46,636 bases of DNA from assembly GCA_002923395.1 (NCBI GenBank), contig BEIK01000006.1, positions 1 through 46,636 on the forward strand, read 5' to 3'. This document shows, in pieces, positions 33,502 to 44,765 of the stretch (the stretch's first letter is position 1; the number at the start of each line of letters is the position of its first letter). This stretch comes from a bacterium HR34. Lineage in GTDB: Bacteria > Patescibacteriota > Minisyncoccia > Minisyncoccales > HRBIN34. The translations under genes were made by a program, and so were the position numbers. The notes beneath the pieces are model-generated. The model was not told the DNA's origin. It searched no databases and saw nothing but the letters and a program-made list of their open reading frames with translations.

Positions 33502-33555
33502 GTTTTACTTAAAAGAACTTAATTTAAATTTAAAATATTTAAATAAAAATATATT

Positions 33556-36500
33556 ATGAAGACTCAAGTTAAAGTTAAGAACTTTAATAAATCAAAAATC
33601 TCTTGCCCTCTACCTCATTTGTTAGATGTTCAGTTATCTAGTTGGAAAAGGTTTTGGGATGAGGATTTAAGAAAGATATTAAAAGAACTTTCTCCAATAA
33701 GAGATTATTCTGGCAAAAAACTTGAATTGTGGTTTGAAGATTATTATTTAGACAAACCAAACTACGATAATTATTTTGACGCCTGGATCAACGACGACAC
33801 TTACGAAGCTCCTTTAAGAGTTAAAGTAAAACTTGTTAACTTAGAAACAAAAGAAATAAAAGAGCAGGAAGTTTACTTATGTGACATACCTCTTATGACA
33901 GAAAGAGGTACTTTTATTGTTAATGGCGTTGAAAGAGTTACTGTTTCTCAGCTTATAAGATCTCCGGGCGTATTTTTCACAATGAATTATGTAAACAAAG
34001 AAAAAAACTTTGGCGCAAAAATTATTCCTTATAGGGGAGCGTGGCTTGAGTTTGAAACAGAAAAATCAGGTTATATTTCAGTTAAAATAGACAGAAGAAG
34101 AAAAGTTCCAGCAACAACTTTACTTAAAGCCTTTGGTTTGACAATGGACCAAATAAAAGAATTGTTTTCAGATGTTGATATAGGAGAAGTAAAGTATATA
34201 GAAAGCACCTTTGCTAAAGATTCTACTATAGATCAAACAGAGGCCCTAATCGATATTTATACTAAATTGAGACCGGGAGATTACTCCAGTGCTGATAATG
34301 CAAAAGAACTAATATTTAATATGTTTTTTAACATTGAGAGGTACGATTTGTCTGAGGTGGGAAGGTGGAAAATGTTAATGAGATTACCACAACTTAAAAA
34401 ATATGAAAGATTTCAAGAAGAAGAGATTTCAATGAAAAATAGAGTTTTAACAAAGGAAGATGTTATAGAGACAATAAGAGAGATCATAAGAATGAATAAC
34501 AATCCTTTTGCCGAACCCGATCAGATAGACCACCTTGGTAACAGGAGAGTAAGGACATTAAATGAATTGCTCGGCAATAGAATAAAAATAGGTTTAACAA
34601 GAATGTCAAGAATTATAAAAGATAGGATGTCAACGCTTGATACAGCAACCTTAACGCCTTTGCAAGTTATCAATCCAAATACAGTTATTTCTGTTGTAAA
34701 AGAATTTTTCTCTTCGTCTCAAATAGCCCAGTTTATGGACGCTGAAAATCCTTTGGCAGAATTAGAACATAAAAGAAGGGTTTCATCAACAGGACCAGGA
34801 GGTTTAACCAGAGAAAGAGCAGGCTTTGAGGTAAGAGATGTTCAACCATCTCACTATGGAAGAATATGCCCTATACAAACTCCAGAAGGTCAAAATGTTG
34901 GTTTAGTAAATTACCTCGCAGTTACAGCAAGAATTAACAAATATGGCTTTATAGAGGCGCCTTATTATAAGGTTGAAAATGGAATTGTAAATATGGATAA
35001 GGTTTATTATATGTCTGCTTTTGAAGAAGAAAAATATATTATAGCGCACGCTGGCGTGGAAATCGACGAAAACAATAGAATTGTAAACAGCAAAGTAGAG
35101 GCAAGAATTTATGGAGAGCCAGGTTTAGCTGACAGAAAAGATGTTCAATATATAGATGCTTCTTATTTGCACCCTATATCAGTTGCAACTAGTTTAATAC
35201 CATTTTTAAGACACGACGATGCAAACAGGGCTTTGATGGGTTCTAATATGCAAAGACAAGCTGTGCCTCTAGTTAAACCACAGGCTCCTTTAGTGGGAAC
35301 TGGTATGGAATCTTATGTCGCAAGCTGCAGTGGGCATGTTTTAATAGCAGAAGAGGACGGTGTTGTAACATATGTTGACGCTTCCACAATAAAAATAAAA
35401 GAAAAAACAGGCGAGGAAAGAGAATATAAACTTAAAACTTTTGTTAGAACAAACCAGTATACATGTTTTCATCAAAAGCCAATAGTTAAGGTTGGTGATA
35501 AGGTGAAGAAAGGAGATATTATTACAGATGGTCCTGCAATAGATAAGGGGAGACTAGCTTTGGGAGCAAATGTATTAGTTGCTTTTATGCCTTTCAGAGG
35601 AAATACTTTTGAGGATGCTATTGTTATATCTGAAAGGTTAGTTAAGAATGATACCTTTACTTCTATTCACATAGAAAATTTTGTTTGCGATGTAAGAGAA
35701 ACAAAACTGGGGCCAGAAATCACTACTCCTGATATTCCTAATGTTAGTGAAGAGAGATTAAAAGATTTGGATGAAGAAGGGATAGTTAGAGTTGGTGCTG
35801 AGGTAAATCCAGGAGATATTTTAGTTGGAAAAATTTCTCCTAAAGGTGAAGTTGATTTAACTCCTGAAGAAAGGTTATTAAGGGCTATATTTGGTGAAAA
35901 AGCAAAAGATGTTAAAGATACATCTTTGCTAATGGAGCATGGTAAAAGAGGTATAGTAATAAGAGTTAAAATATTTGAAAGAGAAAAAGGCTACAAACTT
36001 GAAGCAGGAGTTATAAAGAGAATAATTATTGAAGTTGCTGAAATGAGAAAAATACAAGCAGGAGATAAATTAGCTGGAAGACATGGGAACAAGGGAGTTG
36101 TGGCAAAAGTTTTGCCAGAAGAAGAAATGCCATTTATGGAAGATGGAACTCCTATTGATATAGTTTTAAATCCATTGGGGGTTGTTTCAAGAATGAATAT
36201 CGGTCAAATTTTTGAAACTCATTTAGGATGGGCTGCTCACAAACTTGGGTATTTAGCTGAAACACCAGGTCTGACTGGAGCAGTAGAAGAAGACATTAAG
36301 AGAGAGTTAAAAGAGGCAGGATTGCCAGAAGATGGAAAAGTTGAGCTGTACGACGGACGTACAGGAGAACCATTTCCTCAGCCAATTACAGTTGGTTACA
36401 TTTATATGATGAAGTTAATACATATGGTTTCAGACAAGATACATATGCGTTCAATTGGTCCTTATTCTTTGATAACCCAACAACCTCTTGGAGGAAGGGC

Positions 36501-36771
36501 TCAATTTGGTGGGCAGAGATTTGGGGAAATGGAGGTGTGGGCGTTAGAAGCCTATGGAAGTGCTTTTACATTACAAGAAATGCTTACACTAAAATCAGAT
36601 GACGTTTTAGGAAGGGTTTCAACTTATGAGGCTATTATAAAAGGTCAGCCAATAAAGACTCCTAATATTCCATCTTCTTTCACGTTGTTGGTTAATGAAC
36701 TTAAATCTCTAGCAATAAATGTAATTATAGGAGGTAAAACTATATTAGAAGATGAAAGTAAAAATAATTAA
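33556..36771 (+). CDS. rpoB: RNA polymerase beta subunit
   Basis: The 1071-residue catalytic subunit is shorter than in E. coli (1342) because lineage-specific inserts are missing. Conserved blocks are present. The rifampicin region appears as SSSQIAQFMDAENPLAELEHKRR and STGPGGLTRERAGFEVRDVQ. HYGRICPIQTPEGQNVGL, the GRLALGANVLVAFMPFRGNTFEDAI segment and AGDKLAGRHGNKGVVAKV follow. The C-terminal clamp GGRAQFGGQRFGEMEVWALEA region is intact. Where E. coli has S531 and H526 the row reads KRR, which does not clearly retain the His-Lys-Arg-Arg pattern beyond HKRR itself (EHKRR). rpoC follows after 6 bases. No L7/L12 gene precedes it; thyX does. Confidence 0.97.
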   Translation: MKTQVKVKNFNKSKISCPLPHLLDVQLSSWKRFWDEDLRKILKELSPIRDYSGKKLELWFEDYYLDKPNYDNYFDAWINDDTYEAPLRVKVKLVNLETKEIKEQEVYLCDIPLMTERGTFIVNGVERVTVSQLIRSPGVFFTMNYVNKEKNFGAKIIPYRGAWLEFETEKSGYISVKIDRRRKVPATTLLKAFGLTMDQIKELFSDVDIGEVKYIESTFAKDSTIDQTEALIDIYTKLRPGDYSSADNAKELIFNMFFNIERYDLSEVGRWKMLMRLPQLKKYERFQEEEISMKNRVLTKEDVIETIREIIRMNNNPFAEPDQIDHLGNRRVRTLNELLGNRIKIGLTRMSRIIKDRMSTLDTATLTPLQVINPNTVISVVKEFFSSSQIAQFMDAENPLAELEHKRRVSSTGPGGLTRERAGFEVRDVQPSHYGRICPIQTPEGQNVGLVNYLAVTARINKYGFIEAPYYKVENGIVNMDKVYYMSAFEEEKYIIAHAGVEIDENNRIVNSKVEARIYGEPGLADRKDVQYIDASYLHPISVATSLIPFLRHDDANRALMGSNMQRQAVPLVKPQAPLVGTGMESYVASCSGHVLIAEEDGVVTYVDASTIKIKEKTGEEREYKLKTFVRTNQYTCFHQKPIVKVGDKVKKGDIITDGPAIDKGRLALGANVLVAFMPFRGNTFEDAIVISERLVKNDTFTSIHIENFVCDVRETKLGPEITTPDIPNVSEERLKDLDEEGIVRVGAEVNPGDILVGKISPKGEVDLTPEERLLRAIFGEKAKDVKDTSLLMEHGKRGIVIRVKIFEREKGYKLEAGVIKRIIIEVAEMRKIQAGDKLAGRHGNKGVVAKVLPEEEMPFMEDGTPIDIVLNPLGVVSRMNIGQIFETHLGWAAHKLGYLAETPGLTGAVEEDIKRELKEAGLPEDGKVELYDGRTGEPFPQPITVGYIYMMKLIHMVSDKIHMRSIGPYSLITQQPLGGRAQFGGQRFGEMEVWALEAYGSAFTLQEMLTLKSDDVLGRVSTYEAIIKGQPIKTPNIPSSFTLLVNELKSLAINVIIGGKTILEDESKNN

Positions 36772-36777
36772 AAATTT

Positions 36778-39700
36778 ATGAAAGTAGAAAACTTAGAATC
36801 AATACAAGTTAAGTTGGCTTCTCCAGAGGAGATTTTATCTTGGTCTCATGGAGAAGTTCTAAAACCAGAAACGATAAATTATAGAACTCAAAGGCCAGAG
36901 AGAGACGGTTTGTTTTGCGAAAGGATATTCGGGCCAGTAAAAGATTATGAATGTTACTGTGGGAAATATAGAAGAATAAGATTTAAAGGAATAGTTTGCG
37001 ATAAATGTGGGGTTGAAGTTACAACCTCTTCTGTTAGAAGGGAAAGAATGGGACATATAAAGCTTGCCTCACCTGTTTGCCATATTTGGTTTTTAAGAGG
37101 AGTGCCATCTTTCTTATCTACACTTTTAGATGTTCCACTTCCACAATTAGAAAAAGTTATTTATTTCGCAGCTTATATAATTACCAATGTAAATGAAGAA
37201 AAGAGAAAATATTATTACGAACAAATACAAAAAGAATACGAGCAAAGTGTTAAAAAAGCGAAAAGTGAAGCAAAGTCAAAAAAGGAATTAAATGAAAAGT
37301 TAAAACTATTAAAGGACAAAAAAACATTAGCAGAGGAAGAGTTGGCTTCTATCCAAAAATTGAAGGTTATTTCAGAAGTTGAAAATTATAACTTATCTTT
37401 AAAGTATTCTTCTTTATTCGAAGTAGGTACTGGTTCTGAAGTTTTAAAGAAAATTGTGCAGGAATTGGACATTAATAAGTTAGAAAAAGAGTTACTTGAA
37501 AAATTAAAAGACAGAGATAATCCTGATTATAAAAAATACTTAAGAAGATATAAGCTTATTGTTTCAATAAAAAAATCAGGTATAAGGCCAGAGTGGGTAT
37601 TCTTAGAAGTTCTGCCTGTTTTGCCAGCAGACTTAAGGCCGATGGTTCAATTAGACGGTGGAAGATATGCTTCATCTGATTTAAATGATCTTTACAGAAG
37701 AGTTATTAATAGAAATAATAGATTGAAGTATTTGTTAGAGATAAAGGCACCAGAAGTTATAATAAGAAATGAAAAAAGAATGTTGCAAGAGGCTGTAGAT
37801 GCCCTTTTAGATAACTCCATGAGAAAAACTGCTGCTACTCAAGCTACAACAGGTGGAACAAGATTATTAAAGTCATTAGCAGACATTATAAAAGGTAAAC
37901 AAGGAAGGTTTAGACAAAATCTTTTGGGTAAAAGGGTTGATTATTCTGGGAGATCAGTTATTGTTGTTGGACCTGAGTTGAAAATTGATGAATGTGGCTT
38001 ACCGAAGAAAATGGCTCTTGAAATATTTAAACCTTTTGTTATTCATAAAATTTTAGAAAGAGAACTTGCTTATAATGTAAGCGGCGCTTCAAGACTAATT
38101 GCCTCTCAAATACCTGAGGTGTGGGCTATTTTAGATGAAATTGTTAAAGATAAATATGTTTTGCTCAACAGAGCGCCAACATTGCATCGTCTTGGTATAC
38201 AGGCATTTAAACCTATATTAATAGAAGGAGAAGCCATAAGACTGCATCCTCTTGTTTGTAAAGCATATAACGCTGATTTTGATGGTGATCAAATGGCAGT
38301 GTTTTTACCTCTATCAGAGCAAGCCCAAAAAGAAGCTAAAGAGATAATGGTTTCAAGTAAAAATTTGTTAAAACCAGCTACTGGAATTCCAATTGTGGGT
38401 CCAACAAAAGATATGGTGTTGGGTTGTTATTGGTTAACTCAGATTAAAGAAGGAGCGAAAGGGGAAGGTAAAATGTTTTCTTCAAGAAATGAGGCAATTT
38501 TAGCTTATCAAACAGGGTATGTAGATTTAAGGGCGAGGATTAAAGTAAGAATATTTGGAACTATTTATGAAACGACGGTTGGCAGAATATTTTTCAATAA
38601 TACCTTGCCAGATGACTATCCATTTGTTAACGAGGAGATGAATTCTAAGAAATTAGATGCTGTTGTTGAGGATATTATAGATAAATACCCAAATGAGGTT
38701 TGTAAAGAGGTTTTAGATAGAATAAAAGAGTTGGGTTTTGAATATTCTACTATTTCTGGAATAACCTTAGGAATGGATGATTTAATTATTCCTGAGGAAA
38801 AGGATATAACAATTAAAGAAGCGGAAAAAAAGGTGTTACAGATAGAAGAGTATTATAAACAAGGTTTGTTTTCAAGAGATGAAAAATCGACAAGAGTAAT
38901 TGAAGTATGGCAGGAAACGAAATCCAAAATAGAAGATTTAGTAAAGAAAACTTTGCCTCCACTTGGGAATGTTGCTGTGATTATTAATTCTGGAGCAAGA
39001 GGTTCTTGGTCACAAGTTGTGCAAATGACAGGTATGAAGGGATTGGTTATAAGTCCTACGGGTAAGATTATAGAATTACCTGTTAAAAGTTCTTTCAAAG
39101 AAGGTTTTGATGTATTGGAGTTCTTTATTTCTACTCACGGTGCTAGAAAAGGAACTGTTGATACTGCCTTGAGAACATCAACGGCAGGATACTTAACTCG
39201 TCGTTTAGTTGACGTTGCTCATGACGTTATTACAATAGCTAGAGATTGCGGTGATGATAAGGGGATTGTTATAAGTAAGGAAGACGCCGAAAAAATAGGG
39301 CAGGATTACTTTAATAAGATTTTTGGAAGGGTTTTACTTGAAGATGTAAAGGATAAAAAAGGAAAAGTTATAGCCCAAAGAGGAGAATATGTTACAAAAG
39401 AAGTCGCTGATAAAATTGTAAAAGATGAATCTATAAAATACATTAGAGCAAGAAGTCCTCTTACATGTAAAACAAAAAGAGGTGTTTGTGTAAAATGTTA
39501 TGGTTTTGACCTTGGGGTTAATAAAGAAATTGAATTAGGACAAGCCGTGGGTATTATTGCCGCTCAATCTATAGGTGAGTGGGGAACTCAGCTTACGATG
39601 AGAACATTTCATACAGGTGGTATTGCAGAAGCTAAAGATATTACTCAAGGTTTACCAAGAGTAGAAGAAGTTTTTGAGGCAAGAACTCCTGTTAACAAAG

Positions 39701-40356
39701 CTGAATTTGCAAAAGAAGATGGTAAAGTGATTGATGTTAAAGATGAGCTAATAAAAATACAAGACACTAAAGGAAAAGTTAAAGAATACAAGGTACCAGC
39801 TAAAAGAACAATACTTGTTAAAAAAGGGCAGATTGTTAAAAAAGGAGATCAGTTGTACTCTGGTAGTTTGGATATAAGAGAACTATTTGAAACTTGCGGG
39901 GAAGAGGTAACAAAGAAATACATTCTTAATGAAATACAGCAAATATATTATTCTCAAGGTGCTTCGATTAATGATAAACATGTTGAACTTATAATAAGGC
40001 AGATGTTCTCCAGAGTACAAATAACAGATCCGGGAGAAACTGGCTTGATTATAGGAGAGGTGCTTCCAAAATATGTTGTTTTGGATATAAACGATCAGGC
40101 AGAAGAAGCAAAGAAACAGCCTGCGAAATACAAAGAAATAGTTTTGGGAATAACAAAAGTTGCTCTTACAACGGATTCCTTCCTATCAGCAGCATCATTC
40201 CAAGAGACGTCAAGAGTTTTAATAAAAGCATCATTGGAAGGTAAAGAGGATAAATTGTTTGGCTTAAAGGAAAATGTTATAATAGGTAAATTAATCCCGG
40301 TTGGAACTGGTTTCCAATATAGTATTTATGCCAAACAACAAGAAAAAGAAAAATAA
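36778..40356 (+). CDS. rpoC: RNA polymerase beta' subunit
   Basis: The 1192-residue subunit includes the N-terminal zinc finger (YECYCGKYRR, then CDKCGVEV), the zipper, the switch/rudder region GKQGRFRQNLLGKRVDYSGRSV, the active-site triad NADFDGDQ (498-505), the trigger loop near GARKGTVDTALRTSTAGYLTRRL and the second zinc site (CKTKRGVCVKCYG). The triad is followed by MAVF (F509) where nearly all bacteria have MAVH. The 3' end overlaps the start of ftsK by 29 bases. Confidence 0.97.
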   Translation: MKVENLESIQVKLASPEEILSWSHGEVLKPETINYRTQRPERDGLFCERIFGPVKDYECYCGKYRRIRFKGIVCDKCGVEVTTSSVRRERMGHIKLASPVCHIWFLRGVPSFLSTLLDVPLPQLEKVIYFAAYIITNVNEEKRKYYYEQIQKEYEQSVKKAKSEAKSKKELNEKLKLLKDKKTLAEEELASIQKLKVISEVENYNLSLKYSSLFEVGTGSEVLKKIVQELDINKLEKELLEKLKDRDNPDYKKYLRRYKLIVSIKKSGIRPEWVFLEVLPVLPADLRPMVQLDGGRYASSDLNDLYRRVINRNNRLKYLLEIKAPEVIIRNEKRMLQEAVDALLDNSMRKTAATQATTGGTRLLKSLADIIKGKQGRFRQNLLGKRVDYSGRSVIVVGPELKIDECGLPKKMALEIFKPFVIHKILERELAYNVSGASRLIASQIPEVWAILDEIVKDKYVLLNRAPTLHRLGIQAFKPILIEGEAIRLHPLVCKAYNADFDGDQMAVFLPLSEQAQKEAKEIMVSSKNLLKPATGIPIVGPTKDMVLGCYWLTQIKEGAKGEGKMFSSRNEAILAYQTGYVDLRARIKVRIFGTIYETTVGRIFFNNTLPDDYPFVNEEMNSKKLDAVVEDIIDKYPNEVCKEVLDRIKELGFEYSTISGITLGMDDLIIPEEKDITIKEAEKKVLQIEEYYKQGLFSRDEKSTRVIEVWQETKSKIEDLVKKTLPPLGNVAVIINSGARGSWSQVVQMTGMKGLVISPTGKIIELPVKSSFKEGFDVLEFFISTHGARKGTVDTALRTSTAGYLTRRLVDVAHDVITIARDCGDDKGIVISKEDAEKIGQDYFNKIFGRVLLEDVKDKKGKVIAQRGEYVTKEVADKIVKDESIKYIRARSPLTCKTKRGVCVKCYGFDLGVNKEIELGQAVGIIAAQSIGEWGTQLTMRTFHTGGIAEAKDITQGLPRVEEVFEARTPVNKAEFAKEDGKVIDVKDELIKIQDTKGKVKEYKVPAKRTILVKKGQIVKKGDQLYSGSLDIRELFETCGEEVTKKYILNEIQQIYYSQGASINDKHVELIIRQMFSRVQITDPGETGLIIGEVLPKYVVLDINDQAEEAKKQPAKYKEIVLGITKVALTTDSFLSAASFQETSRVLIKASLEGKEDKLFGLKENVIIGKLIPVGTGFQYSIYAKQQEKEK

Positions 40357-42544
40357 AGAATCTCGCAAAAAAAGTCTGTCTTTTAGTTTAAATTTAGGAT
40401 TGTCTCCTAATGTAAAGAATATAATCTTTGCTATATTTTTGATTTTTGTTTCTACCTTGTTTATTATGTCGCTTTTAAATATGGCAGGGGAAGGGGGTGA
40501 GATGATTTTGAAAGTTGGTAATTTTGTTATTGGGAAAATGTTTTATTTACTGCCGTTTTTACTTTTGTTTTATGCAATTTTATTAATAAAACAGCGAAGA
40601 TTAGAAGTTTTAGAAGATAATGACTTTAGGGTAAATATTATAGGTTTTATTTTGTTATTTTTGTCGTTTGCAGGATTGTTTGGTTCTGTTGATTCTCAAG
40701 ACAGGCATGGTGGCATTTTAGGTTATTTTATTTCCTTGCCGATGATGAAAATCTTTAGTACCCCTGTTGTTATTACTTTTTTTATATTCACTTTTTTAAT
40801 TGGAATAACGATATTATTTAGAAACAATTTAATTGATTTGTTTAAATCAATCCAAAAACAACCAAAGAAAGGAAAAGTTGAGTTTAAGAAAGTTTTCGAG
40901 AAAAGATTTAAGATAAAAGAATTGCCAGCGATAAAAGAAATATCCTCTTTAGTTCCAAAACTTGAAATTAAAAAAGAATTACCCTTGAACAAAGTAGTAA
41001 ATGAAAGTGGTAATGTTGATATAGAGATAGATAAAAAATTAAGCAATAAAAGGTTCAAAGAATTTGCTGGTAAACTTCCACCAACAGATTTGTTAGAAAA
41101 AGAGAAAGGTAAACCAGAATCAGGAGATATAAAAATTAATGCTGCTATAATTAAAAGAACGTTGCAAAATTTTAACATACCGGTAGAAATGGGAGAGGTC
41201 AATGTAGGACCATCTGTCACTCAGTATACTTTAAGGCCAGCAGAGGGAATAAAACTTTCAAAAATATCTGCTTTGGCAAATGATTTAGCCTTGGCTTTAG
41301 CAGCACCTTCTGTTAGAATTGAGGCTCCAATACCAGGTAAATCTTTAGTTGGAATAGAAGTTCCTAATGTTAAAAGGCATAATGTTAGGTTGAGAGATTT
41401 AATTGAAAATACAATATTCCAAGATTCTGCATCAAGTTTAACTTTTGTTTTAGGGAGGGATGTCTCAGGAAATCCTATATATGCTGATTTAGGAAAAATG
41501 CCACATCTTCTGATCGCTGGAAGTACTGGAAGTGGTAAAACTATTTGTATTAATGCTATAATTATAAGTCTTTTATACAAGAATACTCCCGAAACTTTAA
41601 GGTTTATAATGGTTGACCCCAAAAGGGTTGAGTTATCTCTATACAATGACATTCCCCACTTACTATGTCCCGCAATTTTAGATCCAAATAAAGCTATTGC
41701 TGCTCTAAAATGGCTGATCGGTGAAATGGATAGAAGATTTACCGTTCTTAGCAATGCTAGAAAAAAAGATATAAATTCTTATAACGAATATATTAGGAGC
41801 AAAAAAGAGGAAGCTATGCCATATATTGTTTGTATTATTGACGAGATGGCAGATTTGATGGCCGTAAAAGGAAAAGAGTTGGAGGCTGGAATAATAAGGC
41901 TTGCTCAAATGGCAAGGGCAGTTGGAATACATTTAATTTTAGCTACCCAGAGACCATCTGTTAATGTTATTACAGGTTTAATTAAAGCCAACATAACATC
42001 AAGGATTGCCTTTAGGGTTGCTTCTCAAGTTGATTCAAGGACTATTTTAGATACCTCTGGTGCTGAAAAACTTTTGGGTAAAGGAGATATGTTGTTTATT
42101 ACCAATGAGAGTCCGAAACCAAAAAGAATACAAGGTGCTTATGTTTCTGAAAAAGAAGTAAAGAGAGTGGTTGATTGGTATGTCGAAAATTACGCTTTGG
42201 AGAATTTTTCACAGGAACAAGGTTTGAAAGAAGAACTTGAAAAAAGTGACATTTCCCAGTATGATATAACAGGGAGTTTAAATAATGTTTTAGAGAGCGA
42301 TTCAGGTTTTAGTGTAGATGAAGATCCTCTTTTAGAGCAGGCCAAAAAAATTGTAATAGAAGCAAGAAAAGCTTCTGCATCTCTTTTGCAAAGAAGGTTA
42401 AGGATAGGATATGCGAGGGCAGCGAGATTAATAGATATTTTAGAAGAAAAAGGAATAGTTGGACCAGCAGATGGTGCAAAACCAAGAGATGTATTAGTTG
42501 GCGAGGAAGCTTTAAGGGAAGATAATGAAGAAGATAAAGTTTAA
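40328..42544 (+). CDS. ftsK: FtsK/SpoIIIE DNA translocase
   Basis: This septal DNA pump has about 738 residues. Four membrane helices (about 30-170) anchor it. A short linker (about 175-270) is followed by the alpha/beta motor with Walker A AGSTGSGKTICIN, Walker B YIVCIIDEMADLM and the arm ATQRPSVNVITGLIK. The C-terminal winged-helix gamma domain (VIEARKASASLLQRRLRIGY to AARLIDILEEKGIVGPADG) reads KOPS-type DNA signs. The ATG at 40328 is chosen over the longer frame from 40301. It overlaps rpoC in a different frame, so translation is coupled. recA follows 19 bases later. Confidence 0.95.
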   Translation: MPNNKKKKNKESRKKSLSFSLNLGLSPNVKNIIFAIFLIFVSTLFIMSLLNMAGEGGEMILKVGNFVIGKMFYLLPFLLLFYAILLIKQRRLEVLEDNDFRVNIIGFILLFLSFAGLFGSVDSQDRHGGILGYFISLPMMKIFSTPVVITFFIFTFLIGITILFRNNLIDLFKSIQKQPKKGKVEFKKVFEKRFKIKELPAIKEISSLVPKLEIKKELPLNKVVNESGNVDIEIDKKLSNKRFKEFAGKLPPTDLLEKEKGKPESGDIKINAAIIKRTLQNFNIPVEMGEVNVGPSVTQYTLRPAEGIKLSKISALANDLALALAAPSVRIEAPIPGKSLVGIEVPNVKRHNVRLRDLIENTIFQDSASSLTFVLGRDVSGNPIYADLGKMPHLLIAGSTGSGKTICINAIIISLLYKNTPETLRFIMVDPKRVELSLYNDIPHLLCPAILDPNKAIAALKWLIGEMDRRFTVLSNARKKDINSYNEYIRSKKEEAMPYIVCIIDEMADLMAVKGKELEAGIIRLAQMARAVGIHLILATQRPSVNVITGLIKANITSRIAFRVASQVDSRTILDTSGAEKLLGKGDMLFITNESPKPKRIQGAYVSEKEVKRVVDWYVENYALENFSQEQGLKEELEKSDISQYDITGSLNNVLESDSGFSVDEDPLLEQAKKIVIEARKASASLLQRRLRIGYARAARLIDILEEKGIVGPADGAKPRDVLVGEEALREDNEEDKV

Positions 42545-42563
42545 AAATTAATTTATTATAAAA

Positions 42564-43589
42564 ATGGCAAAACAAAAAAAAGATAAAGAAAATGATAAAG
42601 ATGAAAAAAGTAATGGTAAATCGAAACTGTCAGATATTTTAACTAATTTAAGAAAGAAGTTTGGTGAGAGCGCTATAATGACTTTAAAGGAAGTAAGGCC
42701 TGTGAATGTTGATGTTATATCAACAGGTTCATTTTCTTTAGATATTGCTTTGGGAGTTGGTGGTTTGCCAAGGGGCCGTATAATTGAAATATTTGGGCCT
42801 GAGAGTTCTGGTAAAACGACGGTTGCCTTACATGCTATTGCTGAGGCTCAGAAAAAAGGTGGAGTTGCTGCTTTTATAGATGCTGAGCACGCCCTAGATC
42901 CTGATTATGCCAAAAAAATAGGAGTTGATATTGAAAATCTTTTAATATCTCAGCCGGAATCAGGAGAGCAGGCTTTGCAAATAGTTGAAAGTTTAATAAG
43001 ATCCGGTGAAGTAGATATAATAGTTGTTGATTCAGTCGCTGCTTTAGCGCCGAAAGTTGAAATAGCAGGAGAAGTAGGTGATCAATTTATAGGTTTACAA
43101 GCAAGGTTAATGTCTCAAGCATTGAGAAAGTTAGCTGGGTTAATATCAGAAACAAGAACTATAGTTATATTTTTAAATCAGACAAGAATGAAAATAGGTC
43201 AATTAATTGGGAATCCTGAAACAACGCCGGGAGGTTTGGCGTTGAAATTTTATTCTTCTGTAAGAATAGATTTAAGAAGAATAGCGCAGATAAAACAGGG
43301 CGATAATATTATTGGAGGAAAACACAAAGCAAAAATTGTAAAAAATAAAGTTGCGCCTCCTTTCAAGACGGCAGAGTTTTATATTTATTATAACGAAGGA
43401 ATTGCTTATGAGGCAGATGTTATAGAAACAGCCCTAAGGTATGGAGTATTAAAAAAATCAGGTTCTTTTATAGAGTATAATGGTAAAAAAATTGGCCAAG
43501 GAATGGAACAATCCAGAAAAGCATTAAAAGAAAACAAGGAACTTTTAGAAGAAATTAAAAAAGCCTGCTTGGAAAAAGCAAGAGAGTAG
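42564..43589 (+). CDS. recA: Recombinase RecA
   Basis: The 341 residues cover strand exchange and SOS coprotease functions. Walker A is [14 protein letters not shown], the catalytic Glu lies in DAEHALDP, Walker B is [14 protein letters not shown], loop L1 contains [19 protein letters not shown] and loop L2 reads [19 protein letters not shown], where most bacteria have TTGGNALKFY. The N-terminus is a Lys/Asp-rich extension ([20 protein letters not shown]) of about 22 residues. The gene converges on rpsR with a 3-base gap and no terminator between. Confidence 0.97.
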   Translation: MAKQKKDKENDKDEKSNGKSKLSDILTNLRKKFGESAIMTLKEVRPVNVDVISTGSFSLDIALGVGGLPRGRIIEIFGPESSGKTTVALHAIAEAQKKGGVAAFIDAEHALDPDYAKKIGVDIENLLISQPESGEQALQIVESLIRSGEVDIIVVDSVAALAPKVEIAGEVGDQFIGLQARLMSQALRKLAGLISETRTIVIFLNQTRMKIGQLIGNPETTPGGLALKFYSSVRIDLRRIAQIKQGDNIIGGKHKAKIVKNKVAPPFKTAEFYIYYNEGIAYEADVIETALRYGVLKKSGSFIEYNGKKIGQGMEQSRKALKENKELLEEIKKACLEKARE

Positions 43590-43592
43590 TAT

Positions 43593-43790
43593 TTATTGAG
43601 GGGTGAAAGGCAATAATCCTAAAAATCTTGCTCTTTTAATGGCTTGGGCAATTCTTTTTTGATGAAATTGACAATTGCCTGTTTTCTTTCTGTGTTTAAT
43701 TTTTGCCATCGCCGATATATATTTTTGCAACAATTGTGTATCTTTGAAATCTATTTCCTTTATGTTTTTTTGACAAAAGTAGCAAACCAT
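43593..43790 (-). CDS. rpsR: Small ribosomal subunit protein bS18
   Basis: This 65-residue ribosomal protein pairs with bS6 on the 30S platform. It has the core HRKKTGNCQFHQKRIAQAIK region and RARFLGLLPFTP, the typical S18 end. The N-terminus has CYFC, which together with Cys and His in GNCQFHQK could bind zinc (C+ form). It is the last gene of rpsF-ssb-rpsR, the standard order. Confidence 0.93.
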   Translation of the reverse strand: MVCYFCQKNIKEIDFKDTQLLQKYISAMAKIKHRKKTGNCQFHQKRIAQAIKRARFLGLLPFTPQ

Positions 43791-43821
43791 ATTTTTATTT
43801 CTAAATTCTTAATTTTAATAT

Positions 43822-44710
<889 letters not shown>

Positions 44711-44737
44711 TTTCTTTATTATTAATTAATAATTTTA

Positions 44738-44765
44738 ATTATAACTTAAAAATATAAAAAATCAA
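44738..44765 (-). promoter_or_regulatory. Putative promoter of rpsF-ssb-rpsR
   Basis: Read on the minus strand, TTGATT (44760-44765) and TATAAT (44738-44743) are separated by 16 bases, within the 55-base gap between the malic enzyme stop and the rpsF start. Confidence 0.45.

Noticed and set aside
43589-43593. A terminator between the convergent recA and rpsR genes
   Set aside because: The gap is 3 bases and no stem-loop with a T run is visible on either strand.
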